A stretch of DNA of 64,000 nt from Chitinophaga filiformis (GTDB lineage Bacteria; Bacteroidota; Bacteroidia; Chitinophagales; Chitinophagaceae), in assembly GCF_021646545.1 (NCBI RefSeq), contig NZ_JAKIRP010000002.1:434001-498000 (forward strand), written 5' to 3'. The position numbers and the translations under genes were made by a program. The notes under the pieces were generated by a model, which saw nothing but the letters and a program-made list of their open reading frames with translations, did not search any database and was not told where the DNA came from. Numbering within the stretch: position 1 is the stretch's first letter; the number at the start of each line of letters is the position of its first letter. Positions 17,218-25,769 of this stretch are shown in pieces.

Positions 17218-17946
17218 CTATCTTCTGCTTTCAACCGTATAAATAAAGCTGTCAGACTTGTAATAACCCAGGTTTAATTCTACAGGTTTATCTGACTGAT
17301 CATATACAAAACGTTTACGGAACAGTATAGGACTACCGGTGTCTATCTCCAGCTTACCCGCAATGAAATTGTCTGCTGCTTTAGCACTGATCTCTTCTTT
17401 TGAAAGCGTTGCAATAACATTGTAATCCTGTTCCAGTATCTCGTATAGCGGACGCTTAAAGTCTTCTTCACCACTAAGGCCGATAACGGGATGAAAGTAA
17501 GACACGAAATATACAAACGGTCCTTCCGGACGTCCTCTCAGTCTTTCCAGCTTCAGGACCTTCTCTTCCGGTTTGATGCCAAAGAAATGAATGATCTCCT
17601 CATTCGGTTTCACCCAGCTGATATGTAGTTCGAAGTTCCTGATAGGAATGCCCCTGGCTGCCATCTCCTGTGAGAAACTTTTCCAGTTCATCGATTTCGA
17701 GCTAACCGTCTTTTCCGATACCCGGGTACCAATCCCTTTCTTGCGGATCAGTAATCCTTCGTATACCAATTTGTTCAGGGCCTGCCTGAGCGTGGTGCGG
17801 GATATTTCCAGCTGTTGGGATAACTCTACCTCGTTGGGCAGGAACTTGCCATTCCTGAACTGAGGATCCTCAATCATTTTCCGCAATAATTCCTCTGCCT
17901 GAATATGCAGGGGAACGGCGCTGTTATGGTCTATAGAAAAGTTCAT
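17218..17946 (-). CDS. GntR-family regulator, HutC/UTRA subfamily
   Basis: The ATG at 17946 gives 242 residues; the frame extends two codons to a TTG. Residues 8-75 form the winged helix-turn-helix of GntR proteins (PLHIQAEELLRKMI, then LPNEVELSQQLEISRTTLRQ, RKKGIGTRV). Residues 95-240 form the UTRA effector domain, which binds small sugars or sugar phosphates and relieves DNA binding. It is divergent from the alpha-mannosidase operon, so it most likely represses that operon and is released by a mannose derivative. Candidate sites lie in the intergenic region, including one in its own promoter, consistent with autoregulation. The link to the operon is inference from position. Confidence 0.88.
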   Translation of the reverse strand: MNFSIDHNSAVPLHIQAEELLRKMIEDPQFRNGKFLPNEVELSQQLEISRTTLRQALNKLVYEGLLIRKKGIGTRVSEKTVSSKSMNWKSFSQEMAARGIPIRNFELHISWVKPNEEIIHFFGIKPEEKVLKLERLRGRPEGPFVYFVSYFHPVIGLSGEEDFKRPLYEILEQDYNVIATLSKEEISAKAADNFIAGKLEIDTGSPILFRKRFVYDQSDKPVELNLGYYKSDSFIYTVESRR

Positions 17947-17960
17947 ATACAAAGAAATGT

Positions 17961-17995
17961 CAAAAGTAATGGACTATGTCCAGAAAGACAGCAAA
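17961..17995 (-). promoter_or_regulatory. Possible gntR promoter with embedded inverted repeat
   Basis: On the minus strand TACTTTTG (17968-17961) matches TAnnTTTG, with a TTTG 23 bases upstream (17995-17992), a rather long spacer. Between the two elements, 17970-17982 reads TGGAC-TAT-GTCCA, a perfect 5-bp inverted repeat that could be an operator for autoregulation. Confidence 0.4.
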
Positions 17996-18000
17996 AAATA

Positions 18001-18032
18001 TTTGCTTTCTATGATCATTGTCCATATGTTTG
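18001..18032 (+). promoter_or_regulatory. Promoter of the mannoside operon
   Basis: TTTG at 18001-18004, 20 bases, then TATGTTTG at 18025-18032, a full match to the Bacteroidota consensus. Transcription should start near 18039, giving a leader of about 119 bases before the GH38 start. Confidence 0.65.
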
Positions 18033-18039
18033 TACATAT
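18018..18039 (+). promoter_or_regulatory. Candidate GntR operator, two copies of TTGTMCATAT
   Basis: TTGTCCATAT at 18018-18027 and TTGTACATAT at 18030-18039 are direct repeats with 12-base period that cover the -7 element and the predicted start of transcription. Protein binding here would block the operon promoter. The regulator assignment is inference. Confidence 0.45.
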
Positions 18040-18115
18040 AAAAATCAATGAAAAGTCCGAATTTACGAATGTTTCTATGGAAATAAGACTAAATAAGACG
18101 AGATGAACGAATATA

Positions 18116-18130
18116 ATGTATGTACATATA
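18116..18130 (+). promoter_or_regulatory. Second candidate operator, palindrome TATGTACATA
   Basis: A perfect 10-bp palindrome at 18119-18128 lies within TGTACATATA (18121-18130), which is identical to 18031-18040 exactly 90 bases upstream. It is in the leader, 30 bases before the GH38 start codon. Confidence 0.4.
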
Positions 18131-18157
18131 GCTTAAAATAAACTGCTGAACCGGAAC

Positions 18158-21034
18158 ATGACAAAATACTATCTGCTTTTACTGGTATGGTGCGGGATCT
18201 GTACCACCACAAAAGCACAGCACAAAGAGCAGGTGTTCACGTCAATAGAACTGAAACCTACCGTCGCTTATCTGAAGTATGAAGGACGGGCCGCCAGGAT
18301 GGTGCGCCTCCTGTTCCATGGCGGAAAGAACTATACTGCCGCCACGGCTTTCATTAGTTTCAACGGCCTGAAAGACAGTATCAGGATCAATCCAGGCGAA
18401 AAGGGACTGGAAGTGTTTGAACTGCCCCTGCCAGGTAGTCCCGTACAGCATCAAACACAGCTATATGTGAGGCTGGCCGCGGGCGGAAGGGAATACACCG
18501 CCCGCTGTATGGTAGCGCCTGCACCTGAGTGGAAGGTATACCTGCTGCCACATTCTCATGTAGACATTGGATATACTAATGTGCAGGAGAAAGTGATGCG
18601 CCTGCATATGAACAATATTGACGAAGCTATTAAGATTGCGCAGCGTACACAGAACTATCCCGCAGACGCGCGTTATAAGTGGAATACAGAGGCTTTCTGG
18701 GTGGTTGACCACTATCTCGCGGCAGCAGATGAAGCGAAGAAAAAGGCATTCTGGGACGCTGTTAAAAAGGGATGGATCAATATTGATGGTGCATATGCAA
18801 ATATCAATACCAGCGTGACCGATTCCCGGCAGCTCATGCAGATGTTCCATACTGCTGTCAAAACCGCGGGAGAACACGGACTTACTATCAGTACCATGTT
18901 CCAGGGAGACATACCTGGCGCCTCCTGGGGACTGTCCAGCCAATCGGCTATTACCGGTATCCGGTATTTCTGGGGTGCTCCTAATGCAGGCGACCGTATC
19001 GGGAACTCACCCAAATGGCGCGACCGGCCTTTCTACTGGCAATCGCCCGCCGGCGAGAAAATGCTCTACTGGCAAAGTGAGCCCTATTCCATTGGCTACA
19101 CACTGAAAGGAAGTAAGATACCGAACTTTTTTACCGTGGAAGATCCCGTGCCTTATTATACCGGCAAGCCATCAGAGAACTTCCTCAATCCATACCTGTT
19201 CGACTATCTCGCAGAACTTGACCGGAAGAAGTTCCCTTACAATATGACCATCATGACATGGGCCATGAGTGACAATGCACCGATAGATCCGGAATTGCCC
19301 GACGCCGTCAAAGCATGGAATGAAAGATTTGCCTCGCCCCGCCTCGTCATCACATCGGTAAAACAGTTCTTCGGAGATTTTGAAGCTGCTTATAAGGATA
19401 AGATCCCGGTTGTTTCCGGCGACTATACAGAATTCTGGACGGACGGTATCGCTTCCGCTGCCTGTGAAACAGGATATAACAGGAATGCTTCCGAGACACT
19501 GCAACAAGCAGATGCCATCTGGGCACTGCGTAATAAACAAGGCTATCCCGCTAAAGACTTCGATACTGCCTGGAATAATATCCTCTTGTTTAACGAACAT
19601 ACCTGGGGCGCTTACAACAGCATTTCCCATCCTGAAGATCCTAAAGCCATTTCCCAATGGGGATATAAACGCTCCTTTGCTTTAAAAGGAAAAGAACAAT
19701 CCGCCAATCTGCTGGCAAAGGCAGCGGCAGGAGAGGCTGCTCCCAATGCAGTGGATGTATACAACACTATTGGTAATATACGTACAGAAGTTGTGATCCT
19801 GTCGGCAGCACAAAGTGCAGCCGGTGATCTCGTGAAAGAAGTTAACGGAAAAAGTGTGCCTTCCCAGCGATTGAGCACAGGCGAACTGGCTGTATTGATC
19901 CAGCACATCGCACCTTTCTCCAAACAACGTTTCACCATTCATGCCGGTAAGGCCTTCGTCAATACAAAGGCAAGTGTTACTGCCTCTACACTACAGAACG
20001 GCCTATACAAAATAGTACTGGATGAAAAGACAGGCAATATCATCCGTCTGGAAAGAACAGGCATTGACCGTAACCTCGCTGATTCAGGAGGTCTGAACAG
20101 GTATTCTTATCTACCGGGCGACTCTATCGAAAAGATACAATATGCGGGACCGGCAAAGATCAGCATGAAGGAAAAAGGCCCCTTAGTAGTTAGCTTGCTG
20201 GTGGAATCAACCGCTCCGGGTGCGAACGCATTAAGCAGAGAAATACGCCTGGCAGCAGGTACGGACCGCATTGAGATTATCAACACTATTGATAAGAAAG
20301 CGGTCAGTGCGAAAGAAGGCGTACACTTTGCTTTCCCTTTTAATGTGGCAAATGCACAGGTGAGATACAGCATTCCCTGGGGAAGTATAAATGTGGAAGC
20401 AGACCAGCTACAATACGCCAACAGGAACTGGTATACCGTACAACGTTGGGTGGATGTATCCAATAAAGAATACGGTGTTACCTGGTCAACACCCGACGCC
20501 CCGCTGTTTGAAGTGGGCAGGCAAACAACAGCCAACCTGCTGGGAGGATTGTATGATTCTCCGAAATGGATCAACTTCACGGAACAACATCCGGCATTGT
20601 ATTCCTGGGTAATGAATAATTTGTGGCATACCAACTTCCGCCATGCGCAGGAAGGTATAACCACCTTCCGCTATTATCTGCAGGTACATCATGCTTATGA
20701 TGCCTTTGCCGTCAATCAGACAGGACTGGCTCATCACCGGCCACTGATAGCAGCTCCTGCAGCAGGCAACGCCAATGAATCTCTTTTCTTTAATATCGAT
20801 ACTAAAGAGGTCTACGTAGAAAGTATCAAACCTGCCGGTGATGGCAAAGGCGTAATACTGTGGCTGGTGAATGCATCAGCTACTGAATCATCTGTTGCAC
20901 TTACAGCAAAGGACAAAACAGCTGGTCTGAATGTATGGGAAAGCAACATGCTCGAAGAATATAAACAACAATTAAATAACAAAGTAACACTGCCTGCGAA
21001 AGGCATTATGATGTTACGTGTTGAGAAGAAATAA
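18158..21034 (+). CDS. GH38 alpha-mannosidase, exported
   Basis: A 958-residue retaining alpha-mannosidase. After a signal peptide (cleavage near residue 20, TKAQ) there is an approximately 100-residue beta domain. The GH38 catalytic domain opens with PHSHVDIGYT, where His132, His134 and Asp136 bind the catalytic zinc. Later landmarks are the FWVVDHYL and GDIPGASWGLSSQSAI segments, then C-terminal beta-sandwich domains from about residue 530. It would trim alpha-linked mannose from glycans in the periplasm or outside the cell. It is the first gene of an operon: the isomerase-like gene follows after 17 bases. Length is normal for bacterial members of the family. Confidence 0.9.
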   Translation: MTKYYLLLLVWCGICTTTKAQHKEQVFTSIELKPTVAYLKYEGRAARMVRLLFHGGKNYTAATAFISFNGLKDSIRINPGEKGLEVFELPLPGSPVQHQTQLYVRLAAGGREYTARCMVAPAPEWKVYLLPHSHVDIGYTNVQEKVMRLHMNNIDEAIKIAQRTQNYPADARYKWNTEAFWVVDHYLAAADEAKKKAFWDAVKKGWINIDGAYANINTSVTDSRQLMQMFHTAVKTAGEHGLTISTMFQGDIPGASWGLSSQSAITGIRYFWGAPNAGDRIGNSPKWRDRPFYWQSPAGEKMLYWQSEPYSIGYTLKGSKIPNFFTVEDPVPYYTGKPSENFLNPYLFDYLAELDRKKFPYNMTIMTWAMSDNAPIDPELPDAVKAWNERFASPRLVITSVKQFFGDFEAAYKDKIPVVSGDYTEFWTDGIASAACETGYNRNASETLQQADAIWALRNKQGYPAKDFDTAWNNILLFNEHTWGAYNSISHPEDPKAISQWGYKRSFALKGKEQSANLLAKAAAGEAAPNAVDVYNTIGNIRTEVVILSAAQSAAGDLVKEVNGKSVPSQRLSTGELAVLIQHIAPFSKQRFTIHAGKAFVNTKASVTASTLQNGLYKIVLDEKTGNIIRLERTGIDRNLADSGGLNRYSYLPGDSIEKIQYAGPAKISMKEKGPLVVSLLVESTAPGANALSREIRLAAGTDRIEIINTIDKKAVSAKEGVHFAFPFNVANAQVRYSIPWGSINVEADQLQYANRNWYTVQRWVDVSNKEYGVTWSTPDAPLFEVGRQTTANLLGGLYDSPKWINFTEQHPALYSWVMNNLWHTNFRHAQEGITTFRYYLQVHHAYDAFAVNQTGLAHHRPLIAAPAAGNANESLFFNIDTKEVYVESIKPAGDGKGVILWLVNASATESSVALTAKDKTAGLNVWESNMLEEYKQQLNNKVTLPAKGIMMLRVEKK

Positions 21035-21051
21035 CAATAATAAGATTGGAC

Positions 21052-22908
21052 ATGTCGGACAATGCAATAATAAACCCGGGTATCAGCAGGGTAGAAGAGG
21101 GAACTGATAATTGGCGTACCAGCGGTCAGCACCTGCTGCCTTTGCAGCAGACGGCCGCGCCGGAAGGATATAACATCTTTCCAACACATGCCCTGGGGAA
21201 TGGTAAGATCAGCGTAGGTTACGAAACACTGGCGGACTGGATCATTACACAAGGACAGGTGCAGATAGATGGTTACACGGGTGTACTATGGACTGAGATA
21301 CACAATTCTCTGGATAAGATCTTCAACAAACGGTCCTTAAAAGTGAAATGGCATTTCACAGAAGATGCGTTGAAAGAGGAGGATATCATCGCCCAAATGG
21401 TCCGTCCTTTTATTGGCGATCCAGGAACAGTCTGGGGTACACGCACCTCCTTACAGCTGGCGGATTTCTTTTATGAAGAAAAACTGGCGGCTATGCAACC
21501 GGAAGCCGGATATGACCTGCATATCGTGATCGGTACAGGCGCTGCATTGGTACGGGAAAATAGTTCCCTGGTGTACCTGGATATGCCTAAAAATGAACTG
21601 CAATACCGTATGCGTGCAGGCGCTGTTACGAACCTGGGCAGCAGTAAACTGGATACCGCGGCAGAGATGTATAAACGTGCCTATTTCGTGGATTGGGTAG
21701 TGCTGAACAATTACAAGCAATCGCTGGCAGACAGGATCTCTGTATTTGCAGATACACAATGGGGACATACGCTGACATGGATAAAAGCAAAAGATCTGCA
21801 GGCCGGTATTGAACAGATATGCCGGGACACTTTCCGCGTTCGTCCCTGGTTTGAACCTGGTGCATGGGGTGGGCAGTGGATGAAAAAACACATCCCGCAG
21901 CTGCCACAGGAAGAGGTAAACCTCGCCTGGTCGTTTGAGATGATCGTACCGGAAAACGGTGTACTCTTTGAAAGTGATAGTTATCTTTTTGAAATTCCCT
22001 TTGAATGGCTGATGTTCCTGCAACATACCGCCGTGCTGGGAAAACATGCCGACATCTTCCGATATGAGTTTCCTGTCCGTTTTGATTTCCTGGATACCTT
22101 TGACGGTGGTAACCTGTCGATCCAGTGCCATCCCTCACTTCCTTATATCAGAGAGCAGTTTGGCGAGACTATTACACAGGATGAAACATATTATATCCTG
22201 GATTGTAAGGAAGGGGCGAGTGTGTATCTTGGTTTTGCAGCGCATATTGATCCGGTTCAGTTCAGAGCCGCACTGGAGAACAGTCAGCTGGAGAACAGAC
22301 CCGTGCAGATCACGGATTATGTACAGCAGCATAAAGCTAATAAGCATGACCTCTTCCTGATACCCAATTGTACTGTGCACAGCGCCGGGGCTAATAATCT
22401 CGTACTGGAGATCAGCGCGACGCCTTACATCTTTACATTTAAGATGTATGACTGGCTGCGTCTGGGACTGGATGGAAAGCCAAGGCCGATCAACATCGAT
22501 CATGCATTTAAGAATCTGGACTTCAGCAGACAAGGTGCCGTAGTGAAGAAAGAACTGATCTCTGCACCAAAGCTCATAGAAGAAGGCGCCGGCTGGCAGT
22601 TATGGCACCTGCCTACACATGCGCAACATTTTTATGATGTTCACCGCCTGGAGATTGTACATGAAGTTACCTTTGATACCGATGGATTTTGCCTGGTAAT
22701 GATGTTGGTGGAAGGAACGGCTGTCGCAGTAAGAACCGCCAATGGAAAGGAAATTGTGTATCATTATGCAGAGACATTCGTGATCCCTGCAGCAGCAGAA
22801 AGTTATACCCTTGTTAATAAAGGACCGGGAACGGCAAAGGTCATAAAAGCCTTTATCAAAGCAGAACACCCGGTTTTCAGTACCATCAGTTATGAAAGCA
22901 CAATCTGA
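21052..22908 (+). CDS. Class I mannose-6-phosphate isomerase-like protein with kinase-like N-terminal half
   Basis: The ATG at 21052 gives 618 residues (the frame starts two codons earlier at a TTG). Residues about 265-600 resemble type I phosphomannose isomerase: a FEPGAWGGQWMK entry, the zinc-site segment IQCHPS (Gln357 and His359 correspond to the family Q-x-H-P), and PNCTVHSAG further on. That half would interconvert mannose-6-phosphate and fructose-6-phosphate. Residues 1-240 are additional; 'SLVYLDMPKNELQYRMRAG' and the following helices resemble the lid region of uridine kinase-like P-loop proteins, but no Walker A motif is visible, so this half is probably not an active kinase. Position between mannosidase and transporter supports a role in mannose use. 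The following gene overlaps by 17 bases. Confidence 0.75.
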   Translation: MSDNAIINPGISRVEEGTDNWRTSGQHLLPLQQTAAPEGYNIFPTHALGNGKISVGYETLADWIITQGQVQIDGYTGVLWTEIHNSLDKIFNKRSLKVKWHFTEDALKEEDIIAQMVRPFIGDPGTVWGTRTSLQLADFFYEEKLAAMQPEAGYDLHIVIGTGAALVRENSSLVYLDMPKNELQYRMRAGAVTNLGSSKLDTAAEMYKRAYFVDWVVLNNYKQSLADRISVFADTQWGHTLTWIKAKDLQAGIEQICRDTFRVRPWFEPGAWGGQWMKKHIPQLPQEEVNLAWSFEMIVPENGVLFESDSYLFEIPFEWLMFLQHTAVLGKHADIFRYEFPVRFDFLDTFDGGNLSIQCHPSLPYIREQFGETITQDETYYILDCKEGASVYLGFAAHIDPVQFRAALENSQLENRPVQITDYVQQHKANKHDLFLIPNCTVHSAGANNLVLEISATPYIFTFKMYDWLRLGLDGKPRPINIDHAFKNLDFSRQGAVVKKELISAPKLIEEGAGWQLWHLPTHAQHFYDVHRLEIVHEVTFDTDGFCLVMMLVEGTAVAVRTANGKEIVYHYAETFVIPAAAESYTLVNKGPGTAKVIKAFIKAEHPVFSTISYESTI

Positions 22909-24208
22909 TTTTCTCCTCGTTATGACCACAGTGGTCGCCTCATTGGGAGGCTTCCTCTTTGGCTTTGATATGGCGGTCGTATCCGGCATACTGCCTTTTG
23001 TGCGGCAACAGTTCGCATTGTCTGCCCTGCAGGAAGGATGGTTCGTCTCATCTGCACTGGCAGGTTGTATTGCAGGCGTTATCGTTGCCGGTAACCTGAG
23101 CGATCGCCTGGGCAGAAAGAAACTGCTCTATATGGCTGCTTTGCTTTTCCTGCTGGCAGCATTGGGATGCGCCTTCTTTCATGCCCTTTCCTGGATCATT
23201 GCAGCCCGTATTTTGGGTGGGGTGGCAGTTGGTATTGCTTCGAGTATTGTGCCGCTATATCTGTCTGAAATTGCTCCGGATGATAAAAGAGGACGGCTGG
23301 TTACCTATTACCAGCTGGCTGTTACTATTGGCATCCTGGTAGCCTATTGCAGCAATGCACAGTTGCTGTCTTACGCTGAAGCCCATCAGCATGATACCGG
23401 CAGAGGACTGCTCCACTTCCTCTTTGTACAGGAGGTATGGCGTGGTATGTTCGGTATTGGTATGCTACCTGCGGCATTATTCCTTCTGGGTCTGCTGTGG
23501 GTGCCTGAAAGTCCGCGCTGGCTAATGCAGCGGGGAAAAACGACCGCCAAAGAAGGATACGGCCCCCTATTCGATCCGGCCATGCGCAGGGCTTTGCTGA
23601 TAGGGATACTATTGCCATTATTCTCACAGTTTAGTGGTATTAATGCGATCATCTATTACGGGCCGACTATTCTCAACAACGCTGGTATTACCCTGAGCAA
23701 CTCATTCCTCAGTCAGATCATTTTTGGAGCAGCCAATGTGTTCTTTACCATCTTCGCGATCTGGAAGGTGGATAGTCTCGGCAGACGGCCGCTGTACCTA
23801 TGGGGCACCGCCGGCGCTACTATCAGTCTGATTATGACCGGTATCTGTTTTTATACCGGTGCTACAACAGGTATCGCCCTCCTATGTTGTGTACTGGCTT
23901 TTCTTGCTTTCTTTGCATTCTCGATCGGACCACTGAAATTTGTGATCGCAGCGGAGATCTTTCCCGACAATATCCGGGCAAGGGCATTATCTTTAAGCAT
24001 CATGGTGATGTGGGTGTCTGACACCATCGTCGGACAATTAACACCTGTGCTGCTGCGCAGCCTGGGCACAGCGCAGACCTTCTGGTTCTTCGCTGCATTT
24101 TGTCTTGCTGCGTTCATCGCAGTTTACAGGCTGTTACCAGAAACGAAAGGACAATCATTTGAACAGATAGAGCAATATTGGAAAAATACAACGAAACAAA
24201 CGGCATGA
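22892..24208 (+). CDS. MFS sugar:proton symporter (sugar porter family)
   Basis: A 438-residue membrane protein with twelve predicted transmembrane helices. It carries the sugar porter signatures: GGFLFGFDMAVVSG in helix 1, DRLGRKK in the loop after helix 2, PESPRWL after helix 6, QFSGINAIIYYGP in helix 7 and PETKGQSFE after helix 12. It would import a hexose, here probably mannose, with protons. The central cytoplasmic loop between PESPRWL and helix 7 is only about 20 residues, roughly a third of the usual length. The start overlaps the preceding gene by 17 bases and the stop overlaps the next start, indicating translational coupling. Confidence 0.9.
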   Translation: MKAQSDFLLVMTTVVASLGGFLFGFDMAVVSGILPFVRQQFALSALQEGWFVSSALAGCIAGVIVAGNLSDRLGRKKLLYMAALLFLLAALGCAFFHALSWIIAARILGGVAVGIASSIVPLYLSEIAPDDKRGRLVTYYQLAVTIGILVAYCSNAQLLSYAEAHQHDTGRGLLHFLFVQEVWRGMFGIGMLPAALFLLGLLWVPESPRWLMQRGKTTAKEGYGPLFDPAMRRALLIGILLPLFSQFSGINAIIYYGPTILNNAGITLSNSFLSQIIFGAANVFFTIFAIWKVDSLGRRPLYLWGTAGATISLIMTGICFYTGATTGIALLCCVLAFLAFFAFSIGPLKFVIAAEIFPDNIRARALSLSIMVMWVSDTIVGQLTPVLLRSLGTAQTFWFFAAFCLAAFIAVYRLLPETKGQSFEQIEQYWKNTTKQTA

Positions 24209-25056
24209 AGGATACACAGGTCTTAAGTGTGGATATAGGTGGCTCTCACATTACAACTGCGTTGGTAGATATGCAGCGCAGAACATTTCTGCCTGATTCT
24301 ATCTATCGCGAACATATTGATTCACATGCCGGCGCGGCAGAGATCATCAGCAGATGGAGCTATGTAATGAAGAAAAGCATGCTGGCCGGTAACGGTGTTC
24401 ATCTTATAGGCATTGCCATGCCGGGACCTTTTGATTACGAAGAGGGGATCAGTCTCATTAAAGGACTACATAAATATGAATCCCTCTATGGCCTGAATGT
24501 GAAAGATCTGTTAGAAGAACAGCTGGGCATAGAGAAAAAGAATATCAGGATCATGAACGATGCCTCTTGTTTCCTGCAGGGAGAGCTGTTTAACGGTGCT
24601 GTGAAAGGCGAGAAGGAGGTATTGGGGCTGACACTGGGTACCGGCTTCGGATCATCCGTAGCAGACAATGGCATAGCCCGGGAGGGCACTTTCTGGAAAA
24701 CACCTTTCCTGGATGCTACCGCAGAAGAGTACTTCTCTACCCGCTGGTTCCTTCGCCGTTATGAAGAACTGAGCGGCGAAAGAATAAAAAGCGTGAAAGA
24801 GCTGGCCGCAATAGCGCGGCAATCATCCTATGCCTTTACAGTGTTTCAGGAGTTTGGCTATAATCTCGCTATGTTCCTGCTGGAACAGCAGCCTATTCCC
24901 TCACTGGTGGTACTGGGAGGAAATATCACACAGGCGTTTGACCTGTTCCGCTCCAACCTGGAATATCATATGAAGGACACCCGTTTCCTTGTCTCTGAAC
25001 TGGGAGAAGAAGCGATCCTGCTGGGAGCTGCCGGTTTCTGGGAAATAGACGGATAG
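24205..25056 (+). CDS. ROK-family sugar kinase
   Basis: The ATG at 24205 overlaps the preceding stop codon as ATGA and gives 283 residues; an upstream TTG in frame is less likely. The ATP-binding phosphate motif VLSVDIGGSHITTALVD is at the N-terminus, with PGPFDYEEGI and the catalytic-site motif IRIMNDASCFLQGE (Asn-Asp), then GLTLGTGFGSSVADNG. These place it in the ROK family of hexokinases. The Cys-rich zinc loop found in many ROK proteins is not seen. There is no helix-turn-helix, so it is a kinase and not a NagC-type repressor. In context it would phosphorylate mannose after uptake. It closes the operon three bases before a convergent gene. Confidence 0.85.
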   Translation: MKDTQVLSVDIGGSHITTALVDMQRRTFLPDSIYREHIDSHAGAAEIISRWSYVMKKSMLAGNGVHLIGIAMPGPFDYEEGISLIKGLHKYESLYGLNVKDLLEEQLGIEKKNIRIMNDASCFLQGELFNGAVKGEKEVLGLTLGTGFGSSVADNGIAREGTFWKTPFLDATAEEYFSTRWFLRRYEELSGERIKSVKELAAIARQSSYAFTVFQEFGYNLAMFLLEQQPIPSLVVLGGNITQAFDLFRSNLEYHMKDTRFLVSELGEEAILLGAAGFWEIDG

Positions 25057-25059
25057 TCT

Positions 25060-25626
25060 TTATTGCAGCTGCGGTTTATAGTACAGGATCACCACACCTG
25101 AACGGAAGGTCCTGGCTTTCATGAATTGCAGATGGATGTTTTCTTCCATATCCCTGAACAGGGGAACGCCATGCTGTATAAAGACGGGATGCACCCATAT
25201 CTGGAATTCATCTATCAGGCCCTCCTGTATAAATGATCTTACAATACTGCCACTGCCGTAGATGATCATATCTTTCCCGGGCGACTGCTTCATTTTCAAT
25301 ACCTCTTCTTCAATATTCTCTCTTACCAGCCTGGTATTGCTCCAGGTAGCACTTTCCAGGGTCTGGGAAAAAACGACCTTGTTATGATTGTTCATCATAT
25401 CTGCATATTCCAGTTCTATTCCGGTGAATGTCTTATTAGGCCAGTAGCGGGCCATTCTCTCATAGCTCACACGGCCCAGCAGAATAGTGTCTGTTTTACC
25501 CAACTGATCACAGAAATAGATTGACATTTCGTCGTTCCACAAAGGGAAATGCCAGTCCAGCTCTCCATTGGTCCCGGCCATGAAACCATCAAGCGTAACA
25601 TTCATAGATACGATTATCTTTCTCAT
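25060..25626 (-). CDS. Dihydrofolate reductase-like protein (RibD C-terminal fold)
   Basis: The 188-residue product starts MRKIIVSMNVTLDGFMAG with the opening strand and loop of RibD_C/DHFR-like reductases, then DTILLGRVSYERMARYW, and 'MIIYGSGSIVRSFIQEGLIDE', which carries the NADPH-binding G-S-G-S loop, and ends VVILYYKP. Members are usually annotated as dihydrofolate reductase family protein, but many are not folate enzymes. The second such gene in this window at 62280 is only distantly similar. It is convergent with the mannose operon, with a three-base gap and no visible terminator. Confidence 0.8.
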   Translation of the reverse strand: MRKIIVSMNVTLDGFMAGTNGELDWHFPLWNDEMSIYFCDQLGKTDTILLGRVSYERMARYWPNKTFTGIELEYADMMNNHNKVVFSQTLESATWSNTRLVRENIEEEVLKMKQSPGKDMIIYGSGSIVRSFIQEGLIDEFQIWVHPVFIQHGVPLFRDMEENIHLQFMKARTFRSGVVILYYKPQLQ

Positions 25627-25703
25627 TCAGTTAGAGTTTCTCACTTTCAAAGATACTATGACAAGACAGGTTGGAGGGGGCGTGATCCGGACTTGTAGCG
25701 GGG

Positions 25704-25735
25704 TTGTTTCTGACATCTAATTTTCCTTATTTTTG
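25704..25735 (+). promoter_or_regulatory. Probable promoter of the GlxA-type regulator gene
   Basis: TTG at 25704-25706, 21 bases, then TATTTTTG at 25728-25735. Transcription would begin about 28 bases before the ATG at 25770. Confidence 0.45.
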
Positions 25736-25769
25736 CCATGCAACCTGTTTATTAAACTGCTGATCCCAG

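Noticed and set aside
18461..19014. Frames of 100 to 160 codons antisense to the GH38 gene
   Set aside because: They overlap a well-supported mannosidase and have no motif, signal or start site of their own.
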